Source of the DNA: Hyaloscypha bicolor E
Taxonomy: Eukaryota > Ascomycota > Leotiomycetes > Helotiales > Hyaloscyphaceae
Length of the DNA stretch: 64,000 nt
Assembly: GCF_002865645.1 (NCBI RefSeq)
Contig: NW_020194517.1
Span: forward strand, 806,001 to 870,000
Direction of reading: 5' to 3'
Shown: positions 1 through 10,335 of the stretch, piece by piece
Numbering within the stretch: position 1 is the stretch's first letter
How the letters are laid out: every line of letters starts with the position of its first letter
Notes under the pieces: model-generated
The model's input: only the letters and a program-made list of their open reading frames with translations
The model's database searches: none
Told to the model about the DNA's origin: nothing
Program-made: the position numbers and the translations under genes

Positions 1-1516
1 CACTTGGCGCAACTCCAGTCAGAATTTTCCTGCTATCTCTAGGAGTGAAGTTGACAAAGTCAACAGTCCCTAGGGTAGACGGTGCACGCGGTGTTGAGTT
101 CTTGTTGTGCTTCGGTGACTTTCGCTTCCTGACCTGGAAGGTAGGAGAAGGCGACTCGTAATCGCTTGATCCAGAGCGGCTCTTTCGCATCGGAGTAGAT
201 GATTGTGGTTGCCTAGATGGGGCGTGTGCTCTTTTGCGGTTTGCGGCATTACAATGCGGTTGGGATCGGGAAGCCGTAAAGTAGCCTTGCCGCATCATGG
301 GCGAAGTACCCATGACGAAGGAATGCTGGGCGGCAAGGCCGGGCATCTGGATCATGAGCCCGGATGCCATCTTGGAAGGATCGAAGGCAAGCTCGTGTCC
401 GTTGTATGAGAGGCCGTTCTGAAGTTGCGTTACGAGTGACTTTGTAGCTCGCTGGGGGTTGGCGTGGAAGCTTGAGGGTGATGGTTGTGCCATTGGTACC
501 GTTGCAGCATTGGTCCACCATACTGGCGCGGCAATATCCGCCGGGCATAGAGTTGAGGCTTCATACGCGGTGAATTTTGATGAGCCAGGGATCTGTGACC
601 AGGGTGCTGAGACGTTTTGAGGTTGCGGGGTGGTTGGGAAGAAGTCCGAAGGTGGTTGCTGGAAGCTTACCGATATCGTGTGCTCAGCACCCAAAGTCGG
701 AGTCGCCAGCGGCGTATCATAGGCAGCCTGGCGATCAATTGGTTTGTTCAAGTAACTGTTGTCCGAAAAGCCATTTAGGGGCTTTTGTTTTGTGCTAGCT
801 GAATTCAAATAGTCGGGGAGATCAGAGATTCGGGCAGAAGGTGGTGGTGTGAGAGGAGCGATACTTTTCTCGAAATCGAAGCTGAATTTCGTAGCATCAA
901 GTGCGAGCTTCTGGCTCCAGTTATCGGTTTCGTTGCTGTGTGATCGCTTCATTGCTAGCGATGATGTGGATTTTCGGATAGGGCTTCGCAGTCTTCTGTC
1001 AATTGCTCCAGTTGTTTTTCTGACTGTCTTCGTTAAAGACTCAACGAGGCGACTCTTTCTTCGTTCAAGAAGTGTAGCGCTAGGTGATGGAGAGGAGGGG
1101 ACGGAGTTGTGGGAATACCTGGCTATTTGAGGCGAGTCTAGACTGATAGCCCCAAGGCTGAGTAGCTCGCTATCAGATACTGCGGCTCTGCCGGAGAGTT
1201 CTGCGTAGAAAGCATTGCCTTGAGCTGAGTGTAATGAGGCTTCATCCTGGGTGAACGCCCATGAATTGCCTTGCCAAACGTTATCGATGACTGAACGTTT
1301 CGCTTCATCGTCTGTCGAGTCTAGAGACGTGCCTCCAGAATGGCTGTTGCTGGTATCCAAGTACGTCGAGTCTGGTAAGCTGGGGTATTCTAGAGTTTCA
1401 TTTCCGAGAGGGCTGAATGTGAGGAACTGGTCAAAAAAATCGCTGCCAAGCTCCTCATAGGTTTGGTCGAAGAGGTCGGAGCTGGTGTGGTACGAGGCAA
1501 TGGCGGAGAATGACAT
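1..1516 (-). CDS. wetA: Developmental regulator WetA-like, truncated by window edge
   Basis: An uninterrupted minus-strand frame opens at ATG 1516-1514 and runs off the window, giving about 505 residues without the C-terminus. The N-terminus has short acidic/aromatic blocks (DLFDQTYEELGSDFFDQFL). The middle is Ser/Pro/Thr-rich and low in complexity. The last visible residues read FVNFTPRDSRKILTGVAPS, which matches my memory of the conserved core that begins the C-terminal domain of WetA, the late conidiation regulator of Aspergillus and Fusarium needed for spore-wall maturation and metabolic dormancy. A basic stretch (VRKRKSPKHNKN) just before it could be a nuclear signal. No intron is needed. 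The identification rests mainly on the core motif, and the rest of the conserved domain lies outside the window. Alternative: another fungal developmental regulator with a similar C-terminal core. Confidence 0.7.
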   Translation of the reverse strand, partial: MSFSAIASYHTSSDLFDQTYEELGSDFFDQFLTFSPLGNETLEYPSLPDSTYLDTSNSHSGGTSLDSTDDEAKRSVIDNVWQGNSWAFTQDEASLHSAQGNAFYAELSGRAAVSDSELLSLGAISLDSPQIARYSHNSVPSSPSPSATLLERRKSRLVESLTKTVRKTTGAIDRRLRSPIRKSTSSLAMKRSHSNETDNWSQKLALDATKFSFDFEKSIAPLTPPPSARISDLPDYLNSASTKQKPLNGFSDNSYLNKPIDRQAAYDTPLATPTLGAEHTISVSFQQPPSDFFPTTPQPQNVSAPWSQIPGSSKFTAYEASTLCPADIAAPVWWTNAATVPMAQPSPSSFHANPQRATKSLVTQLQNGLSYNGHELAFDPSKMASGLMIQMPGLAAQHSFVMGTSPMMRQGYFTASRSQPHCNAANRKRAHAPSRQPQSSTPMRKSRSGSSDYESPSPTFQVRKRKSPKHNKNSTPRAPSTLGTVDFVNFTPRDSRKILTGVAPS

Positions 1517-2522
1517 CTTGAGAGAGAAAATGATTCTGTTGCACGGCGGGAGGGTGTGTTTCGAGTGTCGTGCGGTGGCTTGCAATGAGGCTGGAATAGC
1601 TTACGCGGGTAGGGAATCTGAGGATGGTGATCTGGAAAGCAAACATGCAAAACAGGTCCAAGATGATTTATTTATGGCGCAGTCAGGGGCTCTGAAGACT
1701 GACCAGCCGTCTGCATTCAAACGTATTATCCAGAACAATGAAAACTCCGGAATGTGGAGGTCTTAGAAGCCCGTGACCTGGCAATACACGTGATGATGGA
1801 AACCTTACCCCCTGTCAAAGAGTAGAATGAATTCCTGATGTGGCCATGTTATTATCGTAACCGAGGGTGGTGGGGGTGGCATGCTAGCATTGCTTAGGAA
1901 GGGTATATGCATGCCTTAGCTAAAGTAGAGCCTCATCGACAGAAAAGCCTCAGGATGAAATAGAAAACAATGAATTGATTAAGGCGCGCTTGCTAGGCCA
2001 TTATTTGTTCACTTTCTAGCCCAGAACTCTTCAACTGACAGACTGCCTCAGCGGTACAACAGTTTTTGTGATGTGGCTAGAAACCACTTCTCAAGAATGC
2101 TTCCCGGGATCTGGAATGTGACAGCCACCTCGACATTCGTGGTTATACATTCCATCATGCCGTGATCCAGCCCCCAGTTTCTTCACTCCACGAACGCAAG
2201 CAGCACTTCCAACTTCGGGTCCTCCCGCGGGGCTAACCCGGCTTCTGGTGCTATCATTGTTTTGGACTCCGGAGAACATTCATGAGATAACGGGTTCCTG
2301 CATCTTATGCGGAGCTTTCATGCATATGCATGCCTGGGAGACTTCCCGCCCGTCCATCACTCTTGGCATATGCTTAGACATTTACGAAGGTTGAAAATGT
2401 AGAATTTATACATGAAAATTTTTTTCGCTGTCGCCATATTATTCATACATAACTTACAAGGCGATCTTTATGGCCGGTCAGTTGTGAAGATAGGTGGCAT
2501 GAAGGCCATACCTTCGCACATG
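1517..2522. other. Intergenic region, wetA-like upstream / SDH5 downstream
   Basis: About 1 kb with no recognisable gene. It should hold the wetA-like promoter (right-to-left) and the 3' end of SDH5. Short frames here do not resemble known proteins. One CACGTG element lies at 1787-1792. Confidence 0.6.
1787..1792. promoter_or_regulatory. CACGTG element upstream of wetA-like gene
   Basis: CACGTG followed by AT, i.e. RTCACGTG on the minus strand, 271 bp upstream of the wetA-like ATG. The same 8-mer class recurs upstream of several other genes in this window. It fits a CBF1/bHLH site, but function is inferred only. Confidence 0.35.
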
Positions 2523-3580
2523 TTAGCAACCACCACCAAAGAGCTGGGCATACGTACCGCCACCACCAGTTCTCTTTACACTTTGACCCAAGCCATCTCC
2601 ACTGACGTCCGCCTTTCCCTCATGGATACCTCCCGCTGATCTCGAGAGAACATGCCGTCGTAACATCGCCAGCACCTCGCTGTTCCTCCATCTTGCAGGT
2701 ACAGGTCTGTACGCCGGCTTAAAAGTGCCAACAGTTTGTGCCCACTCTCCACTCCTTGGCTGGCCTTGTCTCCACTCATCGGTCTTAAGCTCCGGTCCAG
2801 TCTGCCTTGCCGGGTCTGTTCCTTGTGCGACGGGCGACATCTTGTCGGTCCCTTGAGCGCTGGCAGTAGCACCTGTAGCTCCAGAACCAGCACTTTCAGC
2901 AGTCTCTTGTGATATTGGCGTAGGCTCTTGGGTTGCCCAATAATATATATCCCAGTCGTTCTCGTCCAAAAATAAATCGAATTGTGCCATTTGCGCAGGT
3001 GTCATTTCTCGCAGATGGGCTTCCGCGAATGTGGACATCAAAAGATCACTCTCGAGTGTGCCTCTTTTTCTACTTTGATCTACACACATATAGGTTAGCC
3101 TTCGTGTTCCACATTCAAGGTTCAAAGTTGATGCGAACATAATAACCTGGCTCTCATGGTATTCGCATCCTCGCCCGTTCTGCGTAACGGCTCAACTTTG
3201 AACTTCGCACCCTCCATTTCACCAACCCCCATCTCGGCATTCGGTCCTTTGTCCGGTTCTCCCTTCTGTGTGCCACCTGTCATACGCTCAGTATTTTCCG
3301 ACACAGAATCTTTAGGCACAAAATCTGGATCGATGGAGGAAATGAGCTCCGGGGGTGCATTCTGAGCCCCCACGGAGGGCATCTCGTTCGCAAGTGTAGA
3401 ATTTGTATTCGTCATATGTGGATTGAGTGGTTTTTCCGACTGTATCTTTCGGTGGTCTGCAGTTCCCTCATGCTCTTTGGCATTTCCTTGACCGGCCATT
3501 CGACGAGAGGTGGTGGACAATGGTCGTGTGAGGACCATTGAAGGCCGCACACTGCGGAAAACTAGTCTCGTAGCAGACAT
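2523..3580 (-). CDS. SDH5: Succinate dehydrogenase assembly factor 2, mitochondrial (SDH5/SDHAF2)
   Basis: Two exons, 3580..3139 and 3079..2523, encode about 332 aa. The family role is to promote covalent FAD attachment to the flavoprotein subunit of complex II in the matrix. The N-terminus (MSATRLVFRSVRPSMVL) is basic and hydroxylated like a mitochondrial presequence. Joining the exons restores the family signature MRARLLYQSRKRGTLESDLL, followed by the DLFLDENDWDIYYW block typical of SdhE/SDHAF2 proteins. The long Gly/Ala/Gln-rich C-terminal tail (about 100 residues) is a fungal extension. The intron has the unusual donor GTTCGC but a normal TAG acceptor. An in-frame upstream TTG at 3658 was rejected as start in favour of this ATG. 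A CACGTG box lies 143 bp upstream. The family call is firm; only the tail is variable. Confidence 0.93.
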
Positions 3581-4017
3581 ATTGCTCGAGCTCAAGGTTG
3601 AAGCTGTTGTGAGGATGTTGTTGGGCCAGGAGGACTTGTTGAACCTGTTGATACTCAACCTCGGGAAAGTCGAGGGGAGTCGCTTGCGTCATGATGTTTT
3701 CTTTCCATTGCGGCCGAATACGCACGTGATCAGCTCGACTGATCCCTCAATTATCGGAGCCTCTGAAATGCCTCGAAAGAAGATGCTAGGAGGTTATTTG
3801 GAAGATCTTTGATTGAGGGAATATAAGCCCAAAAACTGTCACTTTGCATGCTCTCCGTGACTTGCAGAATCTACCGCTGGGTTAAATCAACTTGTAAGTC
3901 TCTTCAACAATTCAGGATTTTGAAGATGAATTAGCTGACATGTTAGCTTCTTTCTCAAAGTCTTTCGACACATGCAAACAGCACGATTCATCTACATGCC
4001 AAGCTCATAGCAGATAT
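3581..4017. other. Intergenic region upstream of SDH5
   Basis: 437 bp holding the SDH5 promoter and the 3' flank of the next minus-strand gene. Apart from the CACGTG box at 3723-3728, nothing recognisable is seen. Confidence 0.6.
3723..3728. promoter_or_regulatory. CACGTG element upstream of SDH5
   Basis: CACGTGAT (RTCACGTG on the minus strand), 143 bp upstream of the SDH5 ATG. Candidate CBF1/bHLH site by consensus only. Confidence 0.4.
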
Positions 4018-6480
4018 TTAATCATCTTCAATAGATTCGACACCTTCTTGCTCGTCTTGCTCATCCGACCCAGCAAAATATCCCACGTTTCGCTTTCTCT
4101 TCCTTCCTCTTTCAAAGTCTGCATCTTCTTCCCTCAAGCCCCGTCCAATGTGCAAAGACTCACTCTGGTCAATAGAATCTAGCTTCGCCTTGCGTCCTAT
4201 GAATGGTTTTGGTCGTGTGAACGTGACTTTCCTTTGTGGTCTGTACAGATTCGTGGTCTCCACAACTTTGGGAGCTGAGTATTGGGGTACGGCCTGAGCA
4301 GTCTCAGAGGTCGAAACAGAATCCGAACTCGAGACAAAGATGGAACCCTTCTCAGCTTGAACACTAACGCCACCTTGCGACGGCGGAGAGTTCACTGTCG
4401 ATGCCATTTCGAACTGCGACTCTCGATGTCTCGAAACGGATGGAGATGATCTGGTTTCTGTGATCCTAGAGGCTCCGCGAGATATTGATGAAGGTGCAGC
4501 AGGTGTGGTTGTGTGTTGCAGGAGTGGACTGAGATCTGAAATGGCAGATCTATCCCCAGAAGACTGCCCAAGTATTGATGTGCCCAAAAGTTCTGTCTTT
4601 TGATTTGGCATAACAATCCGTTCTGGAGAGGGGAAAGAACCATCCACTTCATCGCCCATACCACCAAACAAGAGTTTCATCCAAGACTCGTTTGGATCAT
4701 CCTCCATAAAGGAATTTCTGGGGAGAGCTAGAGGAATAGCTTTTGGGGGCTCCTTGTTAGCAGGAGAAAATATTAGCCTGGGGTTTTCCGCCCCGACTTC
4801 AACTCCCTCGAATTCAAGTTGTATCAAGTCTGGGCTCAGCGGTATGACTTCATCTAATATTCCCGAGACTGGAATATTTGATTCTCCGGGGCTAGTCGTT
4901 GGTTCTTCTGAATCCGACATTTGCAGCTCTAATGAATCCTCATCCTCGACGTCATCCCCTTCTGAACCTACATGCCAGGGAGCATGACTCGTGCTCACTC
5001 CGGGACTGATAGGTACACGCTGAACACTTCCCTGCTCGTTGTAATCCGATGAGTAGTCATGTTTCTTTTCGGGGGCAATCCATGTTTCCCATATCTCATT
5101 CTCCAGCACCTGGGAGCTTGGTATGACTGGCTTGTTCTTTCCAACCTGCGCCATGGTGCTCTCAGCTACGTCTGAGGAGGCTGAACGGAGCAGAACAGAC
5201 ACTCTTGAACTTTGGGGAGCTGGGTGATGTATCGAAGCCGTAGACGATGAAAATATTAGTCTCCTGGGATAGGGATTGTTGTTCTCAGGGGCCGGAGTTA
5301 TTCCAACATGGCGGGTGTTTGGATGTGGTTCGAGATTGTTCTGATGACCGACTGGATGTTGGTCTTTTCCCTCTGGCTCCGATGCAGTTTCTGAATTCCT
5401 GATTGCCCATCCATTTGCGGAGTCTTCTGCTACATATGGTATATGATGGCCCTGCTCTAGCCCAAGTGCCAGAGACGTATTGTTGAGGCTGAAATCTTGG
5501 TTGTGGATGCGCTGATGACTGCCCATTGAGTATCTGATGGCAGCAAGGTTGCTGGAAGGAACCCGTGGTGACTCGTGTCCAGCGGATGCGTTAGGATCGA
5601 GAAGCATCATGTCTGACGATGTCGTCTGAGATCTCCTGTGTGCGGTTGTCGAATGGCTGCCCATTCTGCGAGACGCTGAGCTCGAGCTAACACCAGGCGG
5701 AACGACTCTACCGCCAATAGAAATTCGGACATCTGCTCTTGGAGGCTCTCTGTTTTGTGGACCCCCTTGACTGGATCTCTGGTTCACCAAAAGACCTCTT
5801 TTGTTCGGGAAAGGCGATGTAATATGCAATTGCTTTGAGCTGTATCGTGCTCGGTGTCCATCGGTTATCTTCCTCCTCCTGCCAATATTCTCTTCTTTCC
5901 GGGGAGATGTAAAAGAAAGCCGTAGAGGTCGTTGAATATTGACGCCGACCCAGTCTCCCTTTCGGAGAATCTTTCTCCTCTTCTCTGATAATGACTCTTC
6001 CTCTTGATCTACAATACTCTTCATCTCTGATACCGCTGCCGACTCCTCTTGTTTCCGTTCTGCTTCTCGAGGAGGAGTCGCATTGTACAGGTCGTCAGTT
6101 GGAACTCGTTTTGGCTGCTGCATGACAGGAACTAATATTTGTCGGCCTTGGGTAATCTCCAGGGATTGGGACGAATGTCTGGAACTACTTTGCTGGGCAG
6201 CATGCCCGGTGGATGTGAGATGGCCATGGTGTTTTCGGTTTGATTGACTGTCTCGATGATCGTAAGCTTGAAGGGTCGTGTGCCTTGCGGCAGAAGTTTC
6301 GCGTTGGCTTCGTTCACGATCCCCTACGACGTGATCGAAGAATGCCCATTTGATTGGCGAATGATTCTTCGGACCACTGCGTAAGGCCTGCTGGACCTTC
6401 GCGAAATGCTGCTTCTGCCGGGCCTTCACCGAATTCGAACAGCCCGAATGCCTCGAAAGGCGGCCCCCGGTCCAGTTCAT
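4018..6480 (-). CDS. Conserved fungal hypothetical protein with MNWTGGR N-terminus
   Basis: Single exon of about 820 aa. I chose ATG 6480 because the protein then begins MNWTGGRLSRHS and continues into a basic stretch with KARQKQHFAKVQQ. I have the impression of seeing such N-termini on other filamentous-ascomycete proteins of unknown function. The frame stays open upstream to 6606, but those 42 residues look like leader sequence. The body is Ser/Pro/Glu-rich and probably disordered, with short basic patches. The last residues hold RKRKRNVGYFAG followed by a Glu/Asp tail, which could be a nuclear localisation signal plus acidic end. No catalytic domain, membrane segment or signal peptide is visible. 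It may be a nuclear scaffold or regulatory protein, but no function can be assigned. Confidence 0.75.
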   Translation of the reverse strand: MNWTGGRLSRHSGCSNSVKARQKQHFAKVQQALRSGPKNHSPIKWAFFDHVVGDRERSQRETSAARHTTLQAYDHRDSQSNRKHHGHLTSTGHAAQQSSSRHSSQSLEITQGRQILVPVMQQPKRVPTDDLYNATPPREAERKQEESAAVSEMKSIVDQEEESLSEKRRKILRKGDWVGVNIQRPLRLSFTSPRKEENIGRRRKITDGHRARYSSKQLHITSPFPNKRGLLVNQRSSQGGPQNREPPRADVRISIGGRVVPPGVSSSSASRRMGSHSTTAHRRSQTTSSDMMLLDPNASAGHESPRVPSSNLAAIRYSMGSHQRIHNQDFSLNNTSLALGLEQGHHIPYVAEDSANGWAIRNSETASEPEGKDQHPVGHQNNLEPHPNTRHVGITPAPENNNPYPRRLIFSSSTASIHHPAPQSSRVSVLLRSASSDVAESTMAQVGKNKPVIPSSQVLENEIWETWIAPEKKHDYSSDYNEQGSVQRVPISPGVSTSHAPWHVGSEGDDVEDEDSLELQMSDSEEPTTSPGESNIPVSGILDEVIPLSPDLIQLEFEGVEVGAENPRLIFSPANKEPPKAIPLALPRNSFMEDDPNESWMKLLFGGMGDEVDGSFPSPERIVMPNQKTELLGTSILGQSSGDRSAISDLSPLLQHTTTPAAPSSISRGASRITETRSSPSVSRHRESQFEMASTVNSPPSQGGVSVQAEKGSIFVSSSDSVSTSETAQAVPQYSAPKVVETTNLYRPQRKVTFTRPKPFIGRKAKLDSIDQSESLHIGRGLREEDADFERGRKRKRNVGYFAGSDEQDEQEGVESIEDD

Positions 6481-7402
6481 CGAAAACGCGATGGAAATAA
6501 GATCATATGCTGCTAGAATCCCATGAAGAGAAAGGATATTAGATGATACGAAAAGGGATGGAGGAGAGACAATGCAGAGATTGTGCAGTGACCCTAAAAA
6601 GTGCATATGCTCGGAAGCGAAGTCGTGAAATCATCAACGTATTTGAGTGGGAATGCACAACTAATCCATCATAGAAGGGAAGCCAACTATTGAGTATTTC
6701 TAAGGAAAGCTTCCATCCGCATATCTGAAATTACTTCGCTTGCTAGCATAGCACAGAATTTCTGCACCTGCCCTGAGCAGCTTCCATCTCTCTTCTTGAG
6801 ACCAAAGAAGTACTAAGTCTTTTGCCTCTGTTTGATAGAATATACGGGAGCATCTATTTTACACCTTTTCACAACTTCAGGAATATTCCAGCCCATGATT
6901 AATGTGATTGGAGACTTCCCTGTGCATCGGCATTTTGAGGCCAACCAAGGGGCAAGACAAGATAAATGCCAATAACCCAAGTGCGACTACAGGTCTTATG
7001 AGAAGTTTATCCGTTGCTGCGCTACCAAGACTGTATCAGCATTGAAAAGGGGTCCTATGTGAAATTAACAAAGCATTTCGGACCCGGGAATTGTCGACTG
7101 TCACAGCCAGTGGTCGAAAGATCGGTCAAATTCGTACGAACCTATTTAAGACCATGGTAAGAGCACCGCCGCAGAAAGAAAGTCTTTGTTCAAGTGGTGC
7201 TTTAAGGAAGCGAGAGACGATAAAGAGGCAGTGAAGTGAGACTCATACAAGGACAAGTCTTGCGAAGTTTCTAGCCCTAGTGCCCTAGTTTTCAACCAGC
7301 CAAGCCCGAACGCCGAAGCTAGCCGGCCAAAACCGGGCCCACCAGCAATGGCTTTGATTTATTGAAATAAGCGATTTTTGCACTCAACAGTGATCTCACT
7401 CA
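6481..7402. other. Intergenic region, no gene seen
   Basis: Promoter side of the MNWTGGR gene. It is AT-rich with no long frame and no recognisable motif apart from the tRNA-like element that follows. Confidence 0.6.
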
Positions 7403-7554
7403 GGTGGTGTGGTGGTTAGTCACTCTCGAAAACCAAAATTCGATCATAACTAACAGTCGTTTGCAGTAATGGTAGCACGTGACGTTGTGGTCATTCTTCA
7501 TTGAATCTCATACAATATTCCGTTTCAATCTGGGTTCGATTCCCAGCACCGCCA
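7403..7554 (+). other. tRNA-like element, split or degenerate
   Basis: A perfect T-arm (CTGGG-TTCGATT-CCCAG, 7530-7546) is followed by CACCGCC and a discriminator A. Upstream, GGTGGTG at 7403-7409 pairs with CACCGCC over seven positions (one T-G), then TG and a D-arm-like GTG-GTTAGT-CAC. Box A-like and box B sequences are therefore present, but 152 bp separate the ends. That would require a tRNA intron of nearly 80 bp. No anticodon stem-loop with a U33 could be built at the expected place. A second D-arm-like segment lies near 7462-7478. The simplest reading is a degenerate or insertion-interrupted tRNA gene, although an unusual intron-containing tRNA is not excluded. Confidence 0.35.
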
Positions 7555-7908
7555 AGGATTCTCTTGGATTGAAGTTTCAGATGGTTTGATTCCATCGAGT
7601 TCGTCATGAAATTTTTTTGGCCCTCTTTTTGGAGGGGAACTCGAGTTGCGGTTGAATTGATTGACCGGGTTGCTCCTTCTCATTTTGTCAGTCTTGTGTG
7701 TCATTACCTGCTCGCTAATTTCAGGGCTGTGGAAGTTCTTGAAGAGCTCGCTTGACAGCGGACTTGTTTCAAGAGTGACTACAAGGACTCTTGAAACTTT
7801 TGGTTGGCTTTTGATCAAGGAACAATTATTACATTAGGACATCCACAATAATGTTCTAGTGCAAGGAAATCGGTTCATATTGCACCTGCTACGGCACTGC
7901 TGGGTATC
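7555..7908. other. Intergenic region, no gene seen
   Basis: 354 bp between the tRNA-like element and the stop codon of MED1. A 97-codon minus-strand frame here only overlaps the T-arm and has no protein character. Confidence 0.6.
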
Positions 7909-9982
7909 TTATGAGCCTCCCAAACGCCGAATCACAAACTCCAACCAGATCCCAATATCCTCAGTAATCTCAAGCATTTTCCCCAGATCAGCTTCAGTCA
8001 ACGCCTTCTGCTTACCCTCGTCTTCATCCCCAGCCTTCCCATGCAGTATATTTTGCCCAACCACCTCAACTACACCATTGAGCTTAATCTCAAACGCGAC
8101 AAGAGCATCCCTGCCTCTAAAAGGGAAAGCTACCTGCAATTTCAGAGCTGGTTGCGTATACAACGCCACATCATAGCGGAGAGGCCCTCCTTCTGGAAGG
8201 GAAGTCTGCGCCATGAAGTCTGCAAACTCAGCCCTTTTGCTCTTTCTATTTGTCTTCGGGCTTTCCAGTGCCACAAGCTTGGAGTCCGCACCGAAGCTGT
8301 TCCCTAGGAGTGTTGAGAGAAACGCATACTGTCGAAGAGCAGGAAGCATTTGTACCAGCTGTCTTGGATGTGAAAAAGGTAACTCCGTCAAACTTCGGCC
8401 ATAATCAATTTTTACAATCCATAATTTGGGTAGGTGAGTGTGAGTAGTCTTCCCTCCCTCCTTGGTGAAGATAGGTACTTCGACTTCTCTGCTAATGACC
8501 CTCGATTCGCTGTCGACTTTATCGTCTGGACCGCGTGGAAACATCAACCCATCGAATGTAGTGGTCTGGAATACATCCATCGTTGCGTTCGTGGAGTGAT
8601 GTATTTGTGCCGCGAGTGAGTAAGGAATGATGACAGGAGGGTCGAATTTCGCTACGAACATAACTTCTGGATATTTTTGACCTGTAGCCGCTTGCTCCAC
8701 GCCCTCCATAGCATCCGGCTTGGGCGGGTCTGTCGAGGGAAGCAGTATATTTTCGGGCTCTAACCAATCAAGAATAGGACCGTGTTCGGGGGCCAGAAGG
8801 AGATCCTCCGCTGGAGGATCTGCCTTCAGGATATTTGTTGAAATCCAATTTTCAGAGACTCGGATGGGCAGGTAACCCAAAGCCGGTGTTGGAGCGCAGT
8901 CAACCAATATAGACCAGGTCTTCTCGCTGGCCTTACCTCCGATTCGACGTTTCTCTTGCCAGTAATCCAAGCTCAACCCTAATCGGTCCCTCGTATGCAT
9001 TACCGGCTTACCGCTCTTCGTACACATTGCCGTCCTCTCAATCTCATCTCCATCACTCTTTACCATCTCCCCTCCCTCTCTCAGCCTCGCCACTTCCCAT
9101 AAATGCAGCCTCTCCAAACTCTCATAGATCCCTGCAATCGCCTCGTGGCAATTTAGTCCCGGAATAACACTCAGTTTATCCAACTGTGCCAACCTCTCTA
9201 GATTCGCCGCAAACCTATCTAGCATCTTCGTCAGCGGGCTCTCATTTGGCCGAAATTCCAGATCCCTTAAGAGTATAGCCCCCGCGTTATGCGTATGCCT
9301 CGTTACAATCTCCGGGCTCTCAGGGAATGAAAGAGACACCTTCTTCACCACGTTATTTGCAAAGTCAATCTCGAGTGCCAGAGCAGAACCTGCAATGATC
9401 AATGTCCGCGTGCTGGCTCCACTACCCATATGGTCTTCCCACAATGCATCCAATCCCACCCTGCGTGCTAGTCGTTCGATACCTGCTTCGCTGAGCCGGC
9501 CTTTGTTCGTCTGCAATCATGTCAGAATTTCCCTCAACACCTTTCATACCCTTCGTCCAGAATACCTTCAAAACATCCATCACAACCCCCAACTTCCTCC
9601 TTCTCTCATCCTCATCCGCCCTCGCACTACCCAAAGCTCCTCCCACTACACCAGCCATCGGTGTCCCCATACTCCCCATCCCCTCGAGTCCTAACCCCTC
9701 CAAGCCCGGATTACCACCCAATGCCAGCTGTGCACTTGGGCTATCATACCCCTGGCCAAAGCTACTGTTGGTAGGATGGTTGCCGGCAGGGTAGCCGTAC
9801 AACGTATTCGAGTTTGCAGGTGACTTCTTCACCTGCTGCGGTGAAGGGACGACAGAGCGGGGCCCATGGGGCGAGAAGGCAGGGTGGGAGGGGTGGTTTG
9901 AAGCTGAGAAGGGTGTCGAGACTGGTGGGGTTGCTACAACTTGGGCGGCCGGGTGTTTGCCGCCTGGCGTTGGTGTTGCCAT
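7909..9982 (-). CDS. MED1: Mediator complex subunit 1 (fungal MED1)
   Basis: Two exons, 9982..9566 and 9510..7909, encode about 672 aa. MED1 belongs to the middle module of Mediator and bridges activators to RNA polymerase II. Residues 1-100 are a Pro/Ser/Gly-rich disordered lead. Splicing (donor GTATTC, branch CTGAC, acceptor GCAG) fuses MDVLK to TNKGRLSEAGIERLARRVGL, the start of the Med1 domain. This is followed by a block containing LTKMLDRFAANLERLAQLDK and CHEAIAGIYESLERLHLWEV, as in fungal MED1. The C-terminal half, with TLPEGG-type loops and a final WLEFVIRRLGGS, is compatible with the family. Start ATG 9982 is the only one giving the low-complexity lead. Confidence 0.88.
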
Positions 9983-10335
9983 CGCGAAGATAAGAGCGTT
10001 ATGAAATGGCGAGATTTAGAGACAAGTTTGACATTCTTGGGCGTTGCGTGCGGACGGTGAATATGGAAACTTATACAACGCGTTGTGGATGTGAATTGAC
10101 GCGATTTGATGATCGGCAGCTTCCAGATATCTTCACTTTTATTTTAGCCGAGACCCCCACCTGTTCTACACATGCAGTTAAAATATTTATTTGGAATACC
10201 CTCGGGGTACAATCCGTGCAGTATCAGTTTCGGATCCTGAAGTGCTTAAAGCAGTCAGTCTTCCAGGCTTTGCCCGCTGAAATCCAGGTCTAAGGATTCG
10301 ACTTACACTCCCAAGGCGTATGAACCGTCTTAGGT
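9983..10335. other. Intergenic region upstream of MED1
   Basis: About 350 bp between the MED1 start and a decayed gene. No recognisable feature. Confidence 0.55.
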
